Source: Atlantibacter hermannii | GTDB lineage: Bacteria > Pseudomonadota > Gammaproteobacteria > Enterobacterales > Enterobacteriaceae | Length of the DNA stretch: 64,000 nt | NCBI RefSeq assembly: GCF_009907385.1 | Contig: NZ_JAAATR010000036.1 | Span: 58,778 to 122,777, forward strand | Reading direction: 5' to 3' | Shown here: piece after piece, positions 31,593 through 41,410 of the stretch | How the letters are laid out: each line of letters starts with the position of its first letter | Position numbering within the stretch: position 1 is the first letter of the stretch | The notes under the pieces: model-generated | Databases searched by the model: none | Seen by the model: the letters and a program-made list of their open reading frames with translations, nothing else | What the model was told of the DNA's origin: nothing | Program-made: the position numbers and the translations under genes

Positions 31593-32264
31593 ATGCAGTA
31601 CCCGATAAACGAGATGTTCCAGACCCTGCAAGGCGAGGGTTATTTCACCGGCGTTCCCGCCATTTTTATTCGCTTGCAGGGATGCCCGGTAGGCTGTGCC
31701 TGGTGCGACACCAAACACACCTGGGACAAGCTTGCCGATCGGGAAGTGTCGCTTTACAGCATCCTTGCCAAAACCAAAGAGAGCGATAAATGGGGCGCCG
31801 CCAGCCCGGAAGAGTTGCTGGCGGTGATTGAACGCCAGGGCTGGACCGCGCGTCATGTGGTGATCACCGGTGGCGAGCCCTGTATTCACGACCTCATCCC
31901 GCTCACCCATCTGCTGGAAAAAAGCGGTTTTAGCTGCCAGATTGAAACCAGCGGCACCCATGAAATCCGCGCGATTGCCACCACGTGGGTGACGGTCTCG
32001 CCGAAAGTGAATATGCGTGGCGGATATGATGTGCTGCATCAGGCGCTGGAGCGGGCCGATGAAATCAAACATCCGGTCGGGCGGATGCGCGATATTGAAG
32101 CGCTGGATGAGTTGCTGGCAACGCTCAACGACCAGAAACAGCGCGTGATTGCGCTTCAGCCGATCAGCCAGAAAGAAGACGCTACGCGCCTGTGCATTGA
32201 AACCTGCATCGCCCGCAACTGGCGTTTCTCAATGCAGACGCATAAGTACCTGAATATTGCCTGA
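31593..32264 (+). CDS. queE: 7-carboxy-7-deazaguanine synthase QueE
   Basis: The 223-residue radical SAM enzyme turns 6-carboxytetrahydropterin into 7-carboxy-7-deazaguanine for queuosine. The cluster motif CPVGCAWC has Cys31, Cys35 and Cys38 in a CxxxCxxC spacing typical of this family, and ITGGEPCIHD is the SAM-binding GGEP motif. Full length. It is convergent with queD, whose product feeds it. Confidence 0.97.
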   Translation: MQYPINEMFQTLQGEGYFTGVPAIFIRLQGCPVGCAWCDTKHTWDKLADREVSLYSILAKTKESDKWGAASPEELLAVIERQGWTARHVVITGGEPCIHDLIPLTHLLEKSGFSCQIETSGTHEIRAIATTWVTVSPKVNMRGGYDVLHQALERADEIKHPVGRMRDIEALDELLATLNDQKQRVIALQPISQKEDATRLCIETCIARNWRFSMQTHKYLNIA

Positions 32265-32272
32265 TATAACTT

Positions 32273-32307
32273 TTCGCCCGAACGTATTCTGATAACGTCC
32301 GGGCGAA
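32273..32307. terminator. Terminator-like hairpin between convergent queE and queD
   Basis: TTCGCCCG-a-ACGT (32273-32285) pairs with ACGT-c-CGGGCGAA (32295-32307), 12 base pairs with one mismatch. T-runs are weak on both sides. Its place between two convergent stops suggests bidirectional termination. Confidence 0.7.
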
Positions 32308-32311
32308 TCTC

Positions 32312-32674
32312 TTATTCGCCGCGATACACGCAGCCTGCCGTGCAGGTTTCTTTGATCATCACCGCACTCAGCAACGGCATTTTCGGCTTCATCTGCTGCC
32401 AAATCCAGCGCGCCAGCACTTCGCTGGTGGGGTTTTCCAGGCCGGGGATATCATTCAGATAATAGTGATCCAGCCGATCGTAGATCGGTTTAAACGCCGC
32501 TTTTAAGTCAGCGAAATCAATAATCCAGCCGGTGTGGGGATCCACATCCCCGGTAATGTCCAGGCGGACCAAAAATGAGTGGCCATGCAGACGACCGCAT
32601 TTATGCCCTTCCGGCACATGGGGTAAACGGTGGGCGGCTTCGAAGATGAATTCTTTAAAAATTGTGGTTGGCAT
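32312..32674 (-). CDS. queD: 6-carboxytetrahydropterin synthase QueD
   Basis: The 120-residue enzyme makes 6-carboxytetrahydropterin from dihydroneopterin triphosphate. Zinc-binding histidines are visible in [10 protein letters not shown] and RLHGHSF; the catalytic Cys is in [11 protein letters not shown]. The frame extends upstream to 32776, but those 34 codons overlap a structured leader and are not family sequence, while the ATG at 32674 follows CAGGATCC and matches the family start. The leader upstream looks regulatory. Confidence 0.95.
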   Translation of the reverse strand: MPTTIFKEFIFEAAHRLPHVPEGHKCGRLHGHSFLVRLDITGDVDPHTGWIIDFADLKAAFKPIYDRLDHYYLNDIPGLENPTSEVLARWIWQQMKPKMPLLSAVMIKETCTAGCVYRGE

Positions 32675-32690
32675 GACGGGATCCTGGTGC

Positions 32691-32771
32691 AAAAAAACCG
32701 CCGTAGGGTACCGGAAACCATTTTTTTTAGCATTAACTAAAACCGGCATTCCGTGGCGAAGCGCGGTTTTT
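32691..32771 (-). promoter_or_regulatory. Structured, terminator-like leader of queD
   Basis: On the minus strand a perfect 9-bp outer stem (GCGGTTTTT at 32763-32771 and AAAAACCGC at 32693-32701 as read on plus) encloses a CCGG/CCGG pair (32711-32714, 32743-32746) and a 6-bp hairpin TTTTAG/CTAAAA (32725-32730, 32737-32742). The downstream arm ends in seven T's, 17 bases before the ribosome site. It resembles an attenuator. I see no match to known preQ1 riboswitch classes. Confidence 0.45.
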
Positions 32772-32974
32772 GGCATGTAGCATTTAAAATAATCTTAAAA
32801 ATCAAAGAATTAATTAATCTGTTTTAGCGCTAATACGTACCTGTAAAAGCGGTTAGTCATTTTGGTTATTTGATATTTCCAGCGCTTATTTAATAGATAT
32901 CATGTCGCCCGGTAACCTTACATTCTGTTCTGTTTTTATAACGAAGACAGCTTTAATACTGGACATTACGACGC
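32772..32974 (+). promoter_or_regulatory. cysJIH upstream region
   Basis: The interval before cysJ is AT-rich and gene-free. Sulfate assimilation operons in enterics are activated by CysB with N-acetylserine, and this is where its sites and the cysJ promoter are expected. I cannot point to individual CysB sites with confidence because their consensus is loose. Confidence 0.35.
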
Positions 32975-34777
32975 ATGACGACTCAGGCCCCTCCGAACGC
33001 TTTGCTCCCGCTGAGCCCGGAACAACTGGCGCGCCTTCAGGCGGCCACTACGGACTTTTCCCCCACACAGCTGGCATGGGTTTCCGGCTATTTTTGGGGC
33101 GTGATTAATCAACAGGGCGCAGCGCCGGGCGCGGTTGTGCAGAGCGCGCCGGAAGCAGCGGCGATTACGCTGATCTCCGCGTCGCAAACCGGCAACGCGC
33201 GCCGCGTGGCAGAAGCGCTGCGCGACGATTTGCTGGCTGCCAGGCTGAACGTGACGCTGGTGAACGCGGGCGACTACAAATTCAAGCAAATCGCCCAGGA
33301 AAAATTGCTGATCGTCGTGACGTCCACCCAGGGCGAGGGTGAACCGCCGGAAGAAGCGGTCGCTTTGCACAAGTTCCTGTTCTCGAAAAAAGCGCCGAAG
33401 CTGGATAACACCGCGTTTGCCGTGTTTGGGCTGGGCGACAGTTCCTATGAGTTTTTCTGCCAGTCCGGTAAAGACTTTGACAGCAAGCTGGCAGAGCTGG
33501 GCGCAGAGCGCTTGCTCGATCGCGTGGATACCGACGTTGAATTCCAGCCCGCCGCGCAGGCGTGGCGCGAGCGCATCGTCGAGGTGTTGAAATCCCGCGC
33601 GCCTGCCGCGACGGGCGCTGTGCCGCAAACCGCGTCTGGCGCGGTAAATGATGTGACCAGCACGCCGTATACCAAAGAAGCGCCGCTGACCGCCAGCCTG
33701 GCGGTAAACCAGAAAATCACCGGGCGTGATTCTGAGAAAGACGTGCGTCATCTGGAGATCGATTTAGGCGATTCCGGGCTGCGCTACCAGCCAGGCGATG
33801 CGTTAGGCGTGTGGTATCAGAACGATCCGGCCCTGGTCGACGAACTGGTGGGCCTGCTGTGGCTGAAAGGGGACGAACCCGTTGAGATCGACGGTAAAAC
33901 GCTGCCGCTGCGTGAAGCGCTGCAGTGGCATTTTGAGCTGACGGTTAACACCGCCAATATCGTTGAGAATTACGCCACACTGACCCGCGCCGAAACCCTA
34001 CAGGATCTGATTGGCGATAAAAACAAATTGCAGCACTACGCTGGCATCACGCCGATTGTCGATATGGTGCGTTTCGCGCCGGCGCAACTGGATGCTGCGC
34101 AGCTGATTGGCCTGCTGCGCCCGCTGACGCCGCGCCTGTACTCTATCGCCTCTTCCCAGGCGGAAACGGAAAACGAAGTGCATATCACCGTCGGCGTGGT
34201 GCGTTACGACGTTGAAGGCCGCGCCCGCGCGGGGGGCGCATCCAGCTACCTGGCGGATCGCGTCGAAGAAGATGGCGAAGTGCGCGTGTTTATCGAACAT
34301 AACGATAACTTCCGCTTGCCTGCTAATCCGGATACGCCGGTGATCATGATCGGTCCCGGTACTGGTATTGCGCCCTTCCGCGCTTTTATGCAGCAGCGTG
34401 CTGCCGAAGGGGCGAGCGGTAAAAACTGGTTGTTCTTCGGCAACCCGCATTTTACCGAAGACTTCCTGTACCAGGTGGAGTGGCAGAGCTACGTCAAAGA
34501 AGGCCTGCTGACCCGTATCGATCTGGCCTGGTCGCGGGATCAAAAACAAAAAATTTACGTACAAGACAAACTGCGCGAACAGGGCGCGGAACTGTGGCGC
34601 TGGATTAATGACGGTGCCCATATTTATGTCTGCGGCGACGCCAACCGAATGGCGAAAGACGTTGAGCAGACGTTACTGGACGTGATTGCCGAATTTGGTG
34701 GCATGGATACCGAAGCGGCGGATGAATATTTAAGTGAGCTGCGCGTTGAGCGCCGTTATCAGCGAGATGTCTACTAA
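32975..34777 (+). CDS. cysJ: Sulfite reductase flavoprotein subunit CysJ
   Basis: The 600-residue FAD/FMN protein takes electrons from NADPH and passes them to CysI. The flavodoxin domain lies at about 60-205 ([27 protein letters not shown]), then the FAD domain ([11 protein letters not shown] at about 385-400) and the NADPH domain ([16 protein letters not shown], with [13 protein letters not shown] at the C-terminus). Full length. The stop overlaps the cysI start (TAATG), first gene of cysJIH. Confidence 0.98.
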   Translation: MTTQAPPNALLPLSPEQLARLQAATTDFSPTQLAWVSGYFWGVINQQGAAPGAVVQSAPEAAAITLISASQTGNARRVAEALRDDLLAARLNVTLVNAGDYKFKQIAQEKLLIVVTSTQGEGEPPEEAVALHKFLFSKKAPKLDNTAFAVFGLGDSSYEFFCQSGKDFDSKLAELGAERLLDRVDTDVEFQPAAQAWRERIVEVLKSRAPAATGAVPQTASGAVNDVTSTPYTKEAPLTASLAVNQKITGRDSEKDVRHLEIDLGDSGLRYQPGDALGVWYQNDPALVDELVGLLWLKGDEPVEIDGKTLPLREALQWHFELTVNTANIVENYATLTRAETLQDLIGDKNKLQHYAGITPIVDMVRFAPAQLDAAQLIGLLRPLTPRLYSIASSQAETENEVHITVGVVRYDVEGRARAGGASSYLADRVEEDGEVRVFIEHNDNFRLPANPDTPVIMIGPGTGIAPFRAFMQQRAAEGASGKNWLFFGNPHFTEDFLYQVEWQSYVKEGLLTRIDLAWSRDQKQKIYVQDKLREQGAELWRWINDGAHIYVCGDANRMAKDVEQTLLDVIAEFGGMDTEAADEYLSELRVERRYQRDVY

Positions 34778-36489
34778 TGAGCGAAAAACACCCTGGCCCA
34801 CTGGTGGTCGAAGGCAAACTGTCTGACGCCGAGCGCATGAAGGTAGAGAGCAACTACCTGCGCGGCACCATTGCCGAAGATTTAAACGACGGTCTGACCG
34901 GCGGTTTTAAAGGCGACAACTTTCTGCTGATCCGCTTTCACGGCATGTATCAGCAGGACGACCGCGATATTCGCGCCGAGCGCGCCGCGCAAAAACTGGA
35001 GCCGCGTCATGCGATGCTGCTGCGCTGCCGCCTGCCGGGCGGGATCATCACCACCAAACAGTGGCAGGCGATTGATAAGTTCGCCCACGACAACACTATT
35101 TACGGCAGTATCCGTCTGACCAACCGCCAGACTTTCCAGTTTCACGGCATTCTGAAGAAGAATGTTAAGCCGGTACATCAGATGCTGCACTCGGTAGGGC
35201 TGGACGCGCTGGCGACTGCCAACGACATGAACCGTAACGTGCTGTGTACCTCCAACCCGTACGAATCCGAGTTGCACGCCGAAGCGTATGAGTGGGCGAA
35301 GAAGATCTCCGAGCATCTGCTGCCGCGTACCCGCGCCTATGCGGAGATCTGGCTCGATCAGGAAAAAGTGGCGACCACCGACGAAGAACCGATCCTCGGC
35401 CAGACCTATCTGCCGCGTAAGTTCAAAACCACGGTAGTGATCCCGCCGCAGAACGATATCGATCTGCACGCCAACGACATGAACTTCGTAGCGATTGCCG
35501 AAAACGGCAAGCTGGTGGGCTTTAACCTGCTGGTGGGGGGCGGTTTGTCCATTGAGCACGGTAACAAAAAAACCTATGCGCGCACCGCGAGCGAGTTTGG
35601 TTATCTGCCGATTGAGCACACGCTGGCGGTGGCGGAAGCCGTTGTCACCACGCAGCGCGACTGGGGCAACCGCACCGATCGTAAGAATGCCAAAACCAAA
35701 TACACCCTCGAACGCGTCGGCCTCGACACCTTTAAAGAGGAAGTGGAGCGTCGCGCGGGCATCAAATTCGAACCGATTCGCCCGTATGAATTTACCGGTC
35801 GCGGCGATCGCATCGGTTGGGTGAAGGGCATCGACAATAAATGGCACCTGACGCTGTTTATCGAGAATGGCCGTATCCTGGATTATCCTGGCCGCCCGCT
35901 GAAAACCGGCCTGCTGGAGATCTCGAAGATCCATAAAGGCGAATTCCGCATTACCGCCAACCAGAACCTGATTATCGCGGGCGTGCCGGAGAGCCAGAAA
36001 GCGAAGATCGAGAAGCTGGCGCGCAATCACGGGTTAATGGATGCGGTAACGCCGCAGCGTGAAAATTCCATGGCCTGCGTGTCGTTCCCAACCTGTCCGC
36101 TGGCAATGGCGGAAGCCGAGCGTTTCCTGCCGTCTTTCACGGATAAAGTCGAAGCGGTACTGGAAAAGCACGGCGTCGGCGACGAGCATATCGTGTTGCG
36201 GGTCACTGGCTGCCCGAACGGCTGTGGCCGCGCGATGCTCGCAGAGGTCGGTCTGGTCGGTAAAGCGCCGGGTCGTTATAACCTGCATCTGGGCGGTAAC
36301 CGTATCGGTACGCGTATTCCGCGCATGTATAAAGAAAACATCACCGAGCCGGAAATTCTGGCGGCGCTGGACGAGCTGATTGGCCGCTGGTCAACAGAGC
36401 GTGAAGACGGCGAAGGGTTTGGCGATTTCACCGTGCGTACCGGCATCATCCGCCCGATCCTCGATCCGGCGCGTGATTTCTGGGAATAA
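34777..36489 (+). CDS. cysI: Sulfite reductase hemoprotein subunit CysI
   Basis: The 570-residue subunit reduces sulfite to sulfide with six electrons. The four cysteines for the coupled [4Fe-4S]/siroheme centre are in the segments [15 protein letters not shown] and [10 protein letters not shown]. The substrate-binding region includes [13 protein letters not shown]. Full length. Its siroheme would come from CysG, encoded 2.5 kb downstream. Confidence 0.98.
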   Translation: MSEKHPGPLVVEGKLSDAERMKVESNYLRGTIAEDLNDGLTGGFKGDNFLLIRFHGMYQQDDRDIRAERAAQKLEPRHAMLLRCRLPGGIITTKQWQAIDKFAHDNTIYGSIRLTNRQTFQFHGILKKNVKPVHQMLHSVGLDALATANDMNRNVLCTSNPYESELHAEAYEWAKKISEHLLPRTRAYAEIWLDQEKVATTDEEPILGQTYLPRKFKTTVVIPPQNDIDLHANDMNFVAIAENGKLVGFNLLVGGGLSIEHGNKKTYARTASEFGYLPIEHTLAVAEAVVTTQRDWGNRTDRKNAKTKYTLERVGLDTFKEEVERRAGIKFEPIRPYEFTGRGDRIGWVKGIDNKWHLTLFIENGRILDYPGRPLKTGLLEISKIHKGEFRITANQNLIIAGVPESQKAKIEKLARNHGLMDAVTPQRENSMACVSFPTCPLAMAEAERFLPSFTDKVEAVLEKHGVGDEHIVLRVTGCPNGCGRAMLAEVGLVGKAPGRYNLHLGGNRIGTRIPRMYKENITEPEILAALDELIGRWSTEREDGEGFGDFTVRTGIIRPILDPARDFWE

Positions 36490-36509
36490 CTCCAACAGAA
36501 GAGGTGATT

Positions 36510-37244
36510 ATGTCCATTCTGGATCTACAGACGTTAAATGAATTACCGAAAGTGGATCGGATTCTGGCGCTGGCGGAAACCAACGCTCAGCTTGAGAAGC
36601 TGAGCGCCGAAGAGCGTGTCGCCTGGTCGCTGGAAAACCTGCCGGGCGAGGCGGTGCTGTCATCCAGCTTTGGTATCCAGGCGGCGGTGAGCCTGCATTT
36701 AATTAGCCAACAGCGCCCGGATATTCCGGTGATCCTGACGGATACCGGCTATCTGTTTCCGGAAACCTATCAGTTTATCGATGAGCTGACCGACAAACTG
36801 AAGCTGAACCTGAAGGTGTATCGTGCGCAACAAAGCCCGGCCTGGCAGGAAGCGCGCTATGGCAAACTGTGGGAGCAGGGCGTTGAGGGCATTGAGAAAT
36901 ACAATGACATCAACAAAGTGGAGCCGATGAACCGGGCGTTAAGCGAACTGAACGCCAAAACCTGGTTTGCCGGCCTGCGCCGCGAGCAGTCCGGTAGCCG
37001 CGCGAACTTGCCGGTGCTGGCGATCAGCCGGGGCATCTTCAAAGTGCTGCCGATCATCGACTGGGATAACCGGACGGTGTACCAGTATCTGCAAAAACAT
37101 GGGCTGAAATACCATCCGCTGTGGGATCAGGGCTATCTGTCGGTGGGGGATACACACACCACCCGAAAATGGGAACCGGGGATGGCGGAAGAAGAAACCC
37201 GCTTCTTCGGCCTGAAGCGTGAATGCGGCCTGCACGAAGGTTAA
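36510..37244 (+). CDS. cysH: Phosphoadenosine phosphosulfate reductase CysH
   Basis: The 244-residue thioredoxin-dependent enzyme reduces PAPS to sulfite. The PP-loop-like segment [13 protein letters not shown] is at about residues 47-59, and the catalytic Cys is in the C-terminal ECGLHEG. A GTG two codons upstream (36504) is in frame, but the ATG at 36510 follows GAGGTG and gives the exact family length. A terminator follows the stop. Confidence 0.97.
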   Translation: MSILDLQTLNELPKVDRILALAETNAQLEKLSAEERVAWSLENLPGEAVLSSSFGIQAAVSLHLISQQRPDIPVILTDTGYLFPETYQFIDELTDKLKLNLKVYRAQQSPAWQEARYGKLWEQGVEGIEKYNDINKVEPMNRALSELNAKTWFAGLRREQSGSRANLPVLAISRGIFKVLPIIDWDNRTVYQYLQKHGLKYHPLWDQGYLSVGDTHTTRKWEPGMAEEETRFFGLKRECGLHEG

Positions 37245-37262
37245 TATTCGGAATCTGTTCAA

Positions 37263-37294
37263 TGCCTCCGCCATCATGCCGGGGGCAATTTTTT
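37263..37294 (+). terminator. Intrinsic terminator after cysH
   Basis: TGCCTCCG (37263-37270) pairs with CGGGGGCA (37280-37287, one U-G pair) and is followed by six T's at 37289-37294. It ends the cysJIH operon. Confidence 0.85.
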
Positions 37295-37353
37295 ATCTTG
37301 CGAACTGTCTTCCGTAACGGAGCGAGAAACGCAGACAAAGAGGGGATCGGGAA

Positions 37354-37503
37354 TAGAATTGCGGCGGGTGCTTGAGGCTGTCTGGCTTTGAGCATTTGCA
37401 GGGTTCAGAGAGTTAAAAGCCCAGGCGATATTTCTATCAACCTGAGGCTAACAACCAAACCAGCAATTTGGATGGTAGTCTCTTCTTTATCTGGAGGCAA
37501 GAC
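37354..37503 (+). promoter_or_regulatory. hok-type promoter and structured mRNA leader
   Basis: A -10-like TAGAAT is at 37354-37359. Eight bases on starts GGTGCTTGAGGCTGTCTGG, which matches the conserved 5' end (GCTTGAGGCT) of hok messenger RNAs of plasmid and chromosomal hok/sok loci. This part of the message normally folds back to keep hok silent and is where a Sok antisense RNA would act. I cannot locate a Sok promoter with confidence. Confidence 0.5.
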
Positions 37504-37570
37504 ATGCTGTCAAAGTACGCCCTTGTGGCAATCATCGCGCTGTGTATCACGGCGCTGGGGTTTACGCTGA
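37472..37570 (+). CDS. Possible Mok-like overlapping leader peptide
   Basis: A short frame from ATG at 37472 (32 residues, beginning [13 protein letters not shown]) overlaps the hok start in another frame and ends inside hok. In hok/sok systems an overlapping mok frame couples translation to hok. Evidence is position only; the frame also extends upstream to a TTG at 37388. Confidence 0.3.
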   Translation: MVVSSLSGGKTCCQSTPLWQSSRCVSRRWGLR

Positions 37571-37764
37571 TGGTGCGCGACTCGCTTTGCGAGCTGCGCA
37601 TTAAAGAGCGTGGTATGGAATTCAGCGCTGTTCTCGCTTACGAACCGAAGAAGTCGCTGAAACGCGGGGGCGACCCCGCGTATCGAACTGTGACGGTTTG
37701 GCCTCACGCACCCATTTTTACGCTTTGCCTGCTTTCGCCAGTTCTTTCACCAGCGGCAGCATAA
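37504..37764 (+). CDS. Hok/Gef family type I toxin with lost stop codon (C-terminal extension)
   Basis: The first 50 codons from ATG 37504 encode a typical Hok peptide: [20 protein letters not shown] forms the membrane helix, followed by DSLCEL, RGMEF and LAYEPKK. Such peptides depolarise the inner membrane when overproduced. Family members end right after the KK. Here the next codon is TCG, and the frame runs on for 36 more codons, through a CGCGGGG/CCCCGCG hairpin (37663-37680) and 47 bases into the 3' end of iap. A TAG-to-TCG change would explain this. The product may be altered or inactive. Confidence 0.75.
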   Translation: MLSKYALVAIIALCITALGFTLMVRDSLCELRIKERGMEFSAVLAYEPKKSLKRGGDPAYRTVTVWPHAPIFTLCLLSPVLSPAAA

Positions 37765-38773
37765 TCCGCATTACATCGCGGCTGCGTTTTTCAATTCTTC
37801 CCGGCAGGGTGCGATCGAGATACTGCTGGTTATCCAGTTGGGCATTGTGCCAGCTGGTGCCTGCCGGAAACTGCGCGCTTTTCGCCCGTTGCTGATATCC
37901 GTCTTTCTGGCCTAGCGACCAGTTGGTCGCTTCCACGGATAACACCGGAATGCCGGCTTTATCAAAGACTTCCGCATCGTTGCAGCACCCAGTGCCTTTG
38001 GGATAATGGGCGTTCAGCCCAGGATTGGTGCCGGCGGCGATATGATTATTGCGCGCAATAGCCAGCGCCCGGTCGCGGGTCAGCTTACGCACTGCCGTTG
38101 GTGTGGATCGCCCGCTGTTAAAGTAGAGTTTGTCGCCGACTATCAGGTTATCGAGGTTAATCACCAGCAGGGTGTTTTTGCGCTCCTGGGCGCTCATCCG
38201 CTTGAGGATATTCTCTGCGCCCAGCTTGCCTTCTTCTTCGGCGCTGGTGGCGATAAAGCGAATGCCATACTGGGTCGGCGTGTCTTTCAATTTTTCAGCC
38301 AGCTCCAGCATTATCCCAAGCCCGGCTGCGTTATCGTCGATGCCCTGTAACGTCAGCCCGCCCAGATTGTTGTCAATGTCGGCATCGCTTTGCGGCGCAT
38401 AGGTATCGAGGTGCGCCATAATAATGATCTGCTGCGGCAGTTTGCCTTCATGGGCGGCAATCACGCTCGATCCGGTGACGTTCTGCCAGTTGGTCAGCTT
38501 ATTGGCGCGGGTGAAAACGTAGCGGGTATTAAACGTGCGGATGTCGCTGTGATATCCCCACTGTGCGAACTGCTGGCGTATATAGTCAGCAGAGAGCATT
38601 TCGGCGGGCGTGCCGGTCATGCGGCCAGGAAACAGAGTGGCGATATGACGAGCCTGCGCGCTTGCGGTTTCGCCGGGCGCGGAGGCCTGAGCAAACGCCG
38701 GAAAAAGAGCACCAACACTGAGCGCCAGACCGATTGCACAATCGATCATGCCACGGCGCAATGCGGGAAACAT
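37718..38773 (-). CDS. iap: Alkaline phosphatase isozyme conversion aminopeptidase Iap
   Basis: The 351-residue periplasmic zinc aminopeptidase (M28 family) trims the N-terminal Arg of alkaline phosphatase in E. coli. A signal peptide spans about residues 1-29 ([15 protein letters not shown]). Metal-site segments are [36 protein letters not shown] and a later [11 protein letters not shown]. Close to the E. coli length of 345. In E. coli, CRISPR-cas genes lie beside iap; here the interval to cysH holds only the hok-like gene. Confidence 0.93.
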   Translation of the reverse strand: MFPALRRGMIDCAIGLALSVGALFPAFAQASAPGETASAQARHIATLFPGRMTGTPAEMLSADYIRQQFAQWGYHSDIRTFNTRYVFTRANKLTNWQNVTGSSVIAAHEGKLPQQIIIMAHLDTYAPQSDADIDNNLGGLTLQGIDDNAAGLGIMLELAEKLKDTPTQYGIRFIATSAEEEGKLGAENILKRMSAQERKNTLLVINLDNLIVGDKLYFNSGRSTPTAVRKLTRDRALAIARNNHIAAGTNPGLNAHYPKGTGCCNDAEVFDKAGIPVLSVEATNWSLGQKDGYQQRAKSAQFPAGTSWHNAQLDNQQYLDRTLPGRIEKRSRDVMRIMLPLVKELAKAGKA

Positions 38774-38952
38774 AGATAATCCTTAATCATCAAAAACGCG
38801 GAAAAATTTTTTTGCCTAGTATGAAACTGTGACGTGCATTACACAATTTCATTTGCGCTGAAACCCCCGAAAAATCACGCCTTAAGCACTTTTTTAACGA
38901 TGCTTTGCCAGCGGCTTATTCCTTTGTGGAACTACTCATGCCAATTGGTAAT

Positions 38953-38981
38953 TTCATTCGTTTTAAGGCGCCCCCTATAGT
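38953..38981 (+). promoter_or_regulatory. Probable promoter of cysG-cysDNC
   Basis: TTCATT (38953-38958), a 17-base spacer and TATAGT (38976-38981) give a plausible sigma-70 promoter, with a start site near 38988 and a leader of about 28 bases. A CCAATTGG palindrome lies just upstream (38941-38948). The poor -35 box fits a CysB-activated promoter. The rest of 38774-38952 is the divergent iap/cysG upstream region. Confidence 0.55.
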
Positions 38982-39015
38982 CGCTTCTGGATTCTGATGT
39001 TGAGTGAGCCAGCGA

Positions 39016-40431
39016 GTGGACTATCTTCCCCTGTTTGCAGATCTGAAAGCGCGCCCGGTATTAGTCGTCGGCGGCGGTGAAATCGCGGTGCGTAAAATTA
39101 GCCTACTGCGCCGGGCTGGCGCGGTGGTACGCGTAGTCGCCAAAAAACTGGCGACAGAACTGCAGCGTGACGTTGATGCCGGCCATGTCGAATGGCTGGC
39201 CGCTGAGTTTGACGAACAGCAACTGGACAGCGTTTTTCTGGTTATTGCCGCCACCAACAACCGCGAACTGAATCGCCGGGTGTTTGACGCGGCTAGCGCC
39301 CGTCACCGGCTGGTCAACGTGGTGGACGATCAGCCGCTGTGCTCGTTTATTTTCCCTTCGATTGTCGATCGCTCGCCGTTAGTGGTGGCGGTCTCTTCCG
39401 GTGGCAATGCGCCAGTGTTAGCGCGTTTGCTGCGTGAAAAACTGGAATCGCTGTTGCCACAAAGCCTCGGACGGATGGCCACGGTGGCAGGCAGTTTCCG
39501 CGAGCGGATTAAAGGCGCGTTATCCACCACCGACGCGCGGCGGCGCTTCTGGGAGCAGGCATTTCGCGGTCGCTTTGCCAGCCTGATGGCGGCGGGGAAT
39601 GAGCCCGCAGCGATAAACACGCTGGAGGCCGCGCTGGAAAACTCCCAGGGGCAAACCGGGGAGATCATTCTGGTGGGGGCAGGGCCAGGCGATGCCGGGC
39701 TGTTGACGCTGCGCGGTCTGCAGGTCCTCCAGCAGGCGGATGTGGTGCTGTATGACCATCTGGTTAGCGACGAGGTACTCGAACTGGTGCGTCGCGATGC
39801 CGATCGCATTTGCGTGGGTAAACGCGCGGGAGAGCATGCCGTTCCTCAGCATGAAACCAATCAGATGCTGGTTGATTTAGCGCGTGAAGGCAAAACCGTC
39901 GTGCGTCTGAAAGGCGGCGACCCGTTTATTTTTGGCCGTGGCGGCGAAGAGTTGCAGGCGGCACAGCAGGCGGGCGTTGCGTTCCAGGTGGTGCCGGGGA
40001 TCACCGCTGCCGCTGGCGCGACGGCTTACGCGGGCATTCCGCTGACTCATCGAGAACATGCCCAGAGCGTGACCTTTGTAACCGGCCACTATAAATCGGA
40101 CAGCCAGCCGTTTGACTGGGCGCATCTGGCGCAGGGCCATCAAACCCTGGCGATCTATATGGGCACCATGAAGGCCGCGCACATCAGCGAACAACTTATA
40201 CAACATGGCCGCGCTGCCGACACGCCAGTGGCGGTCATCAGCCGCGGCTCCCGGAAAGACCAGCAGGTACTGACCGGCACATTACAACAACTCGACGACC
40301 TGGCGAAACGCTCGCCAATGCCCGCTTTGCTGGTGATTGGCGAAGTGGTGGCGCTCAGTGAGCAACTCGCCTGGTTTCAACCGACCACTCAGGCAGAGGG
40401 CGATTCCTCTTCCGTAGTGACTTTGGCTTAG
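39016..40431 (+). CDS. cysG: Siroheme synthase CysG (trifunctional)
   Basis: The 471-residue enzyme makes siroheme from uroporphyrinogen III. The N-terminal dehydrogenase/ferrochelatase half starts [21 protein letters not shown] with a dinucleotide-binding loop. The C-terminal SAM methyltransferase half (from about 215) has [33 protein letters not shown] and [10 protein letters not shown] choose the GTG at 39016 because it aligns with the family start (M-D-x-L-P); a GTG at 39004 is in frame. In E. coli cysG sits with nirBD; here it leads cysDNC, tying siroheme to sulfate assimilation. Confidence 0.93.
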   Translation: MDYLPLFADLKARPVLVVGGGEIAVRKISLLRRAGAVVRVVAKKLATELQRDVDAGHVEWLAAEFDEQQLDSVFLVIAATNNRELNRRVFDAASARHRLVNVVDDQPLCSFIFPSIVDRSPLVVAVSSGGNAPVLARLLREKLESLLPQSLGRMATVAGSFRERIKGALSTTDARRRFWEQAFRGRFASLMAAGNEPAAINTLEAALENSQGQTGEIILVGAGPGDAGLLTLRGLQVLQQADVVLYDHLVSDEVLELVRRDADRICVGKRAGEHAVPQHETNQMLVDLAREGKTVVRLKGGDPFIFGRGGEELQAAQQAGVAFQVVPGITAAAGATAYAGIPLTHREHAQSVTFVTGHYKSDSQPFDWAHLAQGHQTLAIYMGTMKAAHISEQLIQHGRAADTPVAVISRGSRKDQQVLTGTLQQLDDLAKRSPMPALLVIGEVVALSEQLAWFQPTTQAEGDSSSVVTLA

Positions 40432-40491
40432 GTACTGGCGCGACAGGCCGTAATACAACGCCTGCGGTGTCAGGCCTTATAAGGAAAGGTT

Positions 40492-41400
40492 ATGGATCAA
40501 AAACGACTCACTCACCTGCGACAACTGGAGGCGGAAAGCATCCATATCATTCGCGAAGTTGCCGCAGAATTCGCGAATCCGGTAATGATGTACTCCATCG
40601 GCAAAGACTCCAGCGTGATGCTGCACCTGGCGCGTAAAGCGTTTTATCCGGGCACGCTGCCGTTCCCGTTGCTGCATGTCGATACCGGCTGGAAATTCCG
40701 TGAGATGTACGAGTTCCGTGACCGTACCGCTAAAGCCTATGGCTGCGAACTGCTGGTACATAAAAATCCGGAAGGCGTGGCGATGGGTATTAATCCGTTT
40801 GTCCACGGCAGCGCTAAGCATACCGACATCATGAAAACCGAAGGCCTGAAGCAGGCGCTGAATAAATACGGTTTTGATGCGGCCTTTGGCGGCGCGCGCC
40901 GCGATGAAGAGAAATCCCGCGCCAAAGAGCGTATTTACTCGTTCCGCGACCGCTTCCACCGCTGGGACCCGAAAAACCAGCGGCCGGAGCTGTGGCACAA
41001 CTACAACGGCCAGATTAATAAGGGCGAAAGCATCCGCGTCTTTCCGCTGTCAAACTGGACCGAACTGGATATCTGGCAGTACATCTATCTGGAAAATATT
41101 GAGATCGTGCCGCTTTACCTGGCCGCAGAGCGCCCGGTGCTGGAGCGCGACGGCATGCTGATGATGATTGATGATGACCGTATCGATCTTCAGCCTGGCG
41201 AAGTGATCAAAAAGCGCATGGTGCGCTTCCGTACCCTTGGCTGCTGGCCGCTGACCGGCGCCGTGGAATCCGACGCGCAAACCCTGCCGGAAATTATCGA
41301 AGAGATGCTGGTTTCCACTACCAGCGAACGGCAGGGCCGCGTGATTGACCGCGATCAGGCAGGCTCCATGGAGCTTAAAAAACGTCAGGGTTATTTCTAA
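40492..41400 (+). CDS. cysD: Sulfate adenylyltransferase small subunit CysD
   Basis: The 302-residue subunit forms APS from sulfate and ATP. The ATP-PP loop [13 protein letters not shown] is at about residues 36-48, and [16 protein letters not shown] is conserved. It works with the GTPase CysN, which starts 10 bases downstream. AAGGAAAGG precedes the ATG. Confidence 0.98.
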   Translation: MDQKRLTHLRQLEAESIHIIREVAAEFANPVMMYSIGKDSSVMLHLARKAFYPGTLPFPLLHVDTGWKFREMYEFRDRTAKAYGCELLVHKNPEGVAMGINPFVHGSAKHTDIMKTEGLKQALNKYGFDAAFGGARRDEEKSRAKERIYSFRDRFHRWDPKNQRPELWHNYNGQINKGESIRVFPLSNWTELDIWQYIYLENIEIVPLYLAAERPVLERDGMLMMIDDDRIDLQPGEVIKKRMVRFRTLGCWPLTGAVESDAQTLPEIIEEMLVSTTSERQGRVIDRDQAGSMELKKRQGYF

Positions 41401-41410
41401 GGAGCCGCTA

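Noticed and set aside
32691..32771. queD leader as a preQ1 riboswitch.
   Set aside because: The short H-type pseudoknot of preQ1-I (stem, C-rich loop, A-rich tail) is not recognisable, nor are the other preQ1 classes; only an attenuator-like structure is claimed.
32675..32776. Upstream extension of queD (34 extra residues).
   Set aside because: It covers a structured non-coding leader with T-runs and does not match QueD proteins.
37245..38773. CRISPR array or cas remnants next to iap.
   Set aside because: No regularly spaced direct repeats and no cas-like frames are present in the interval.
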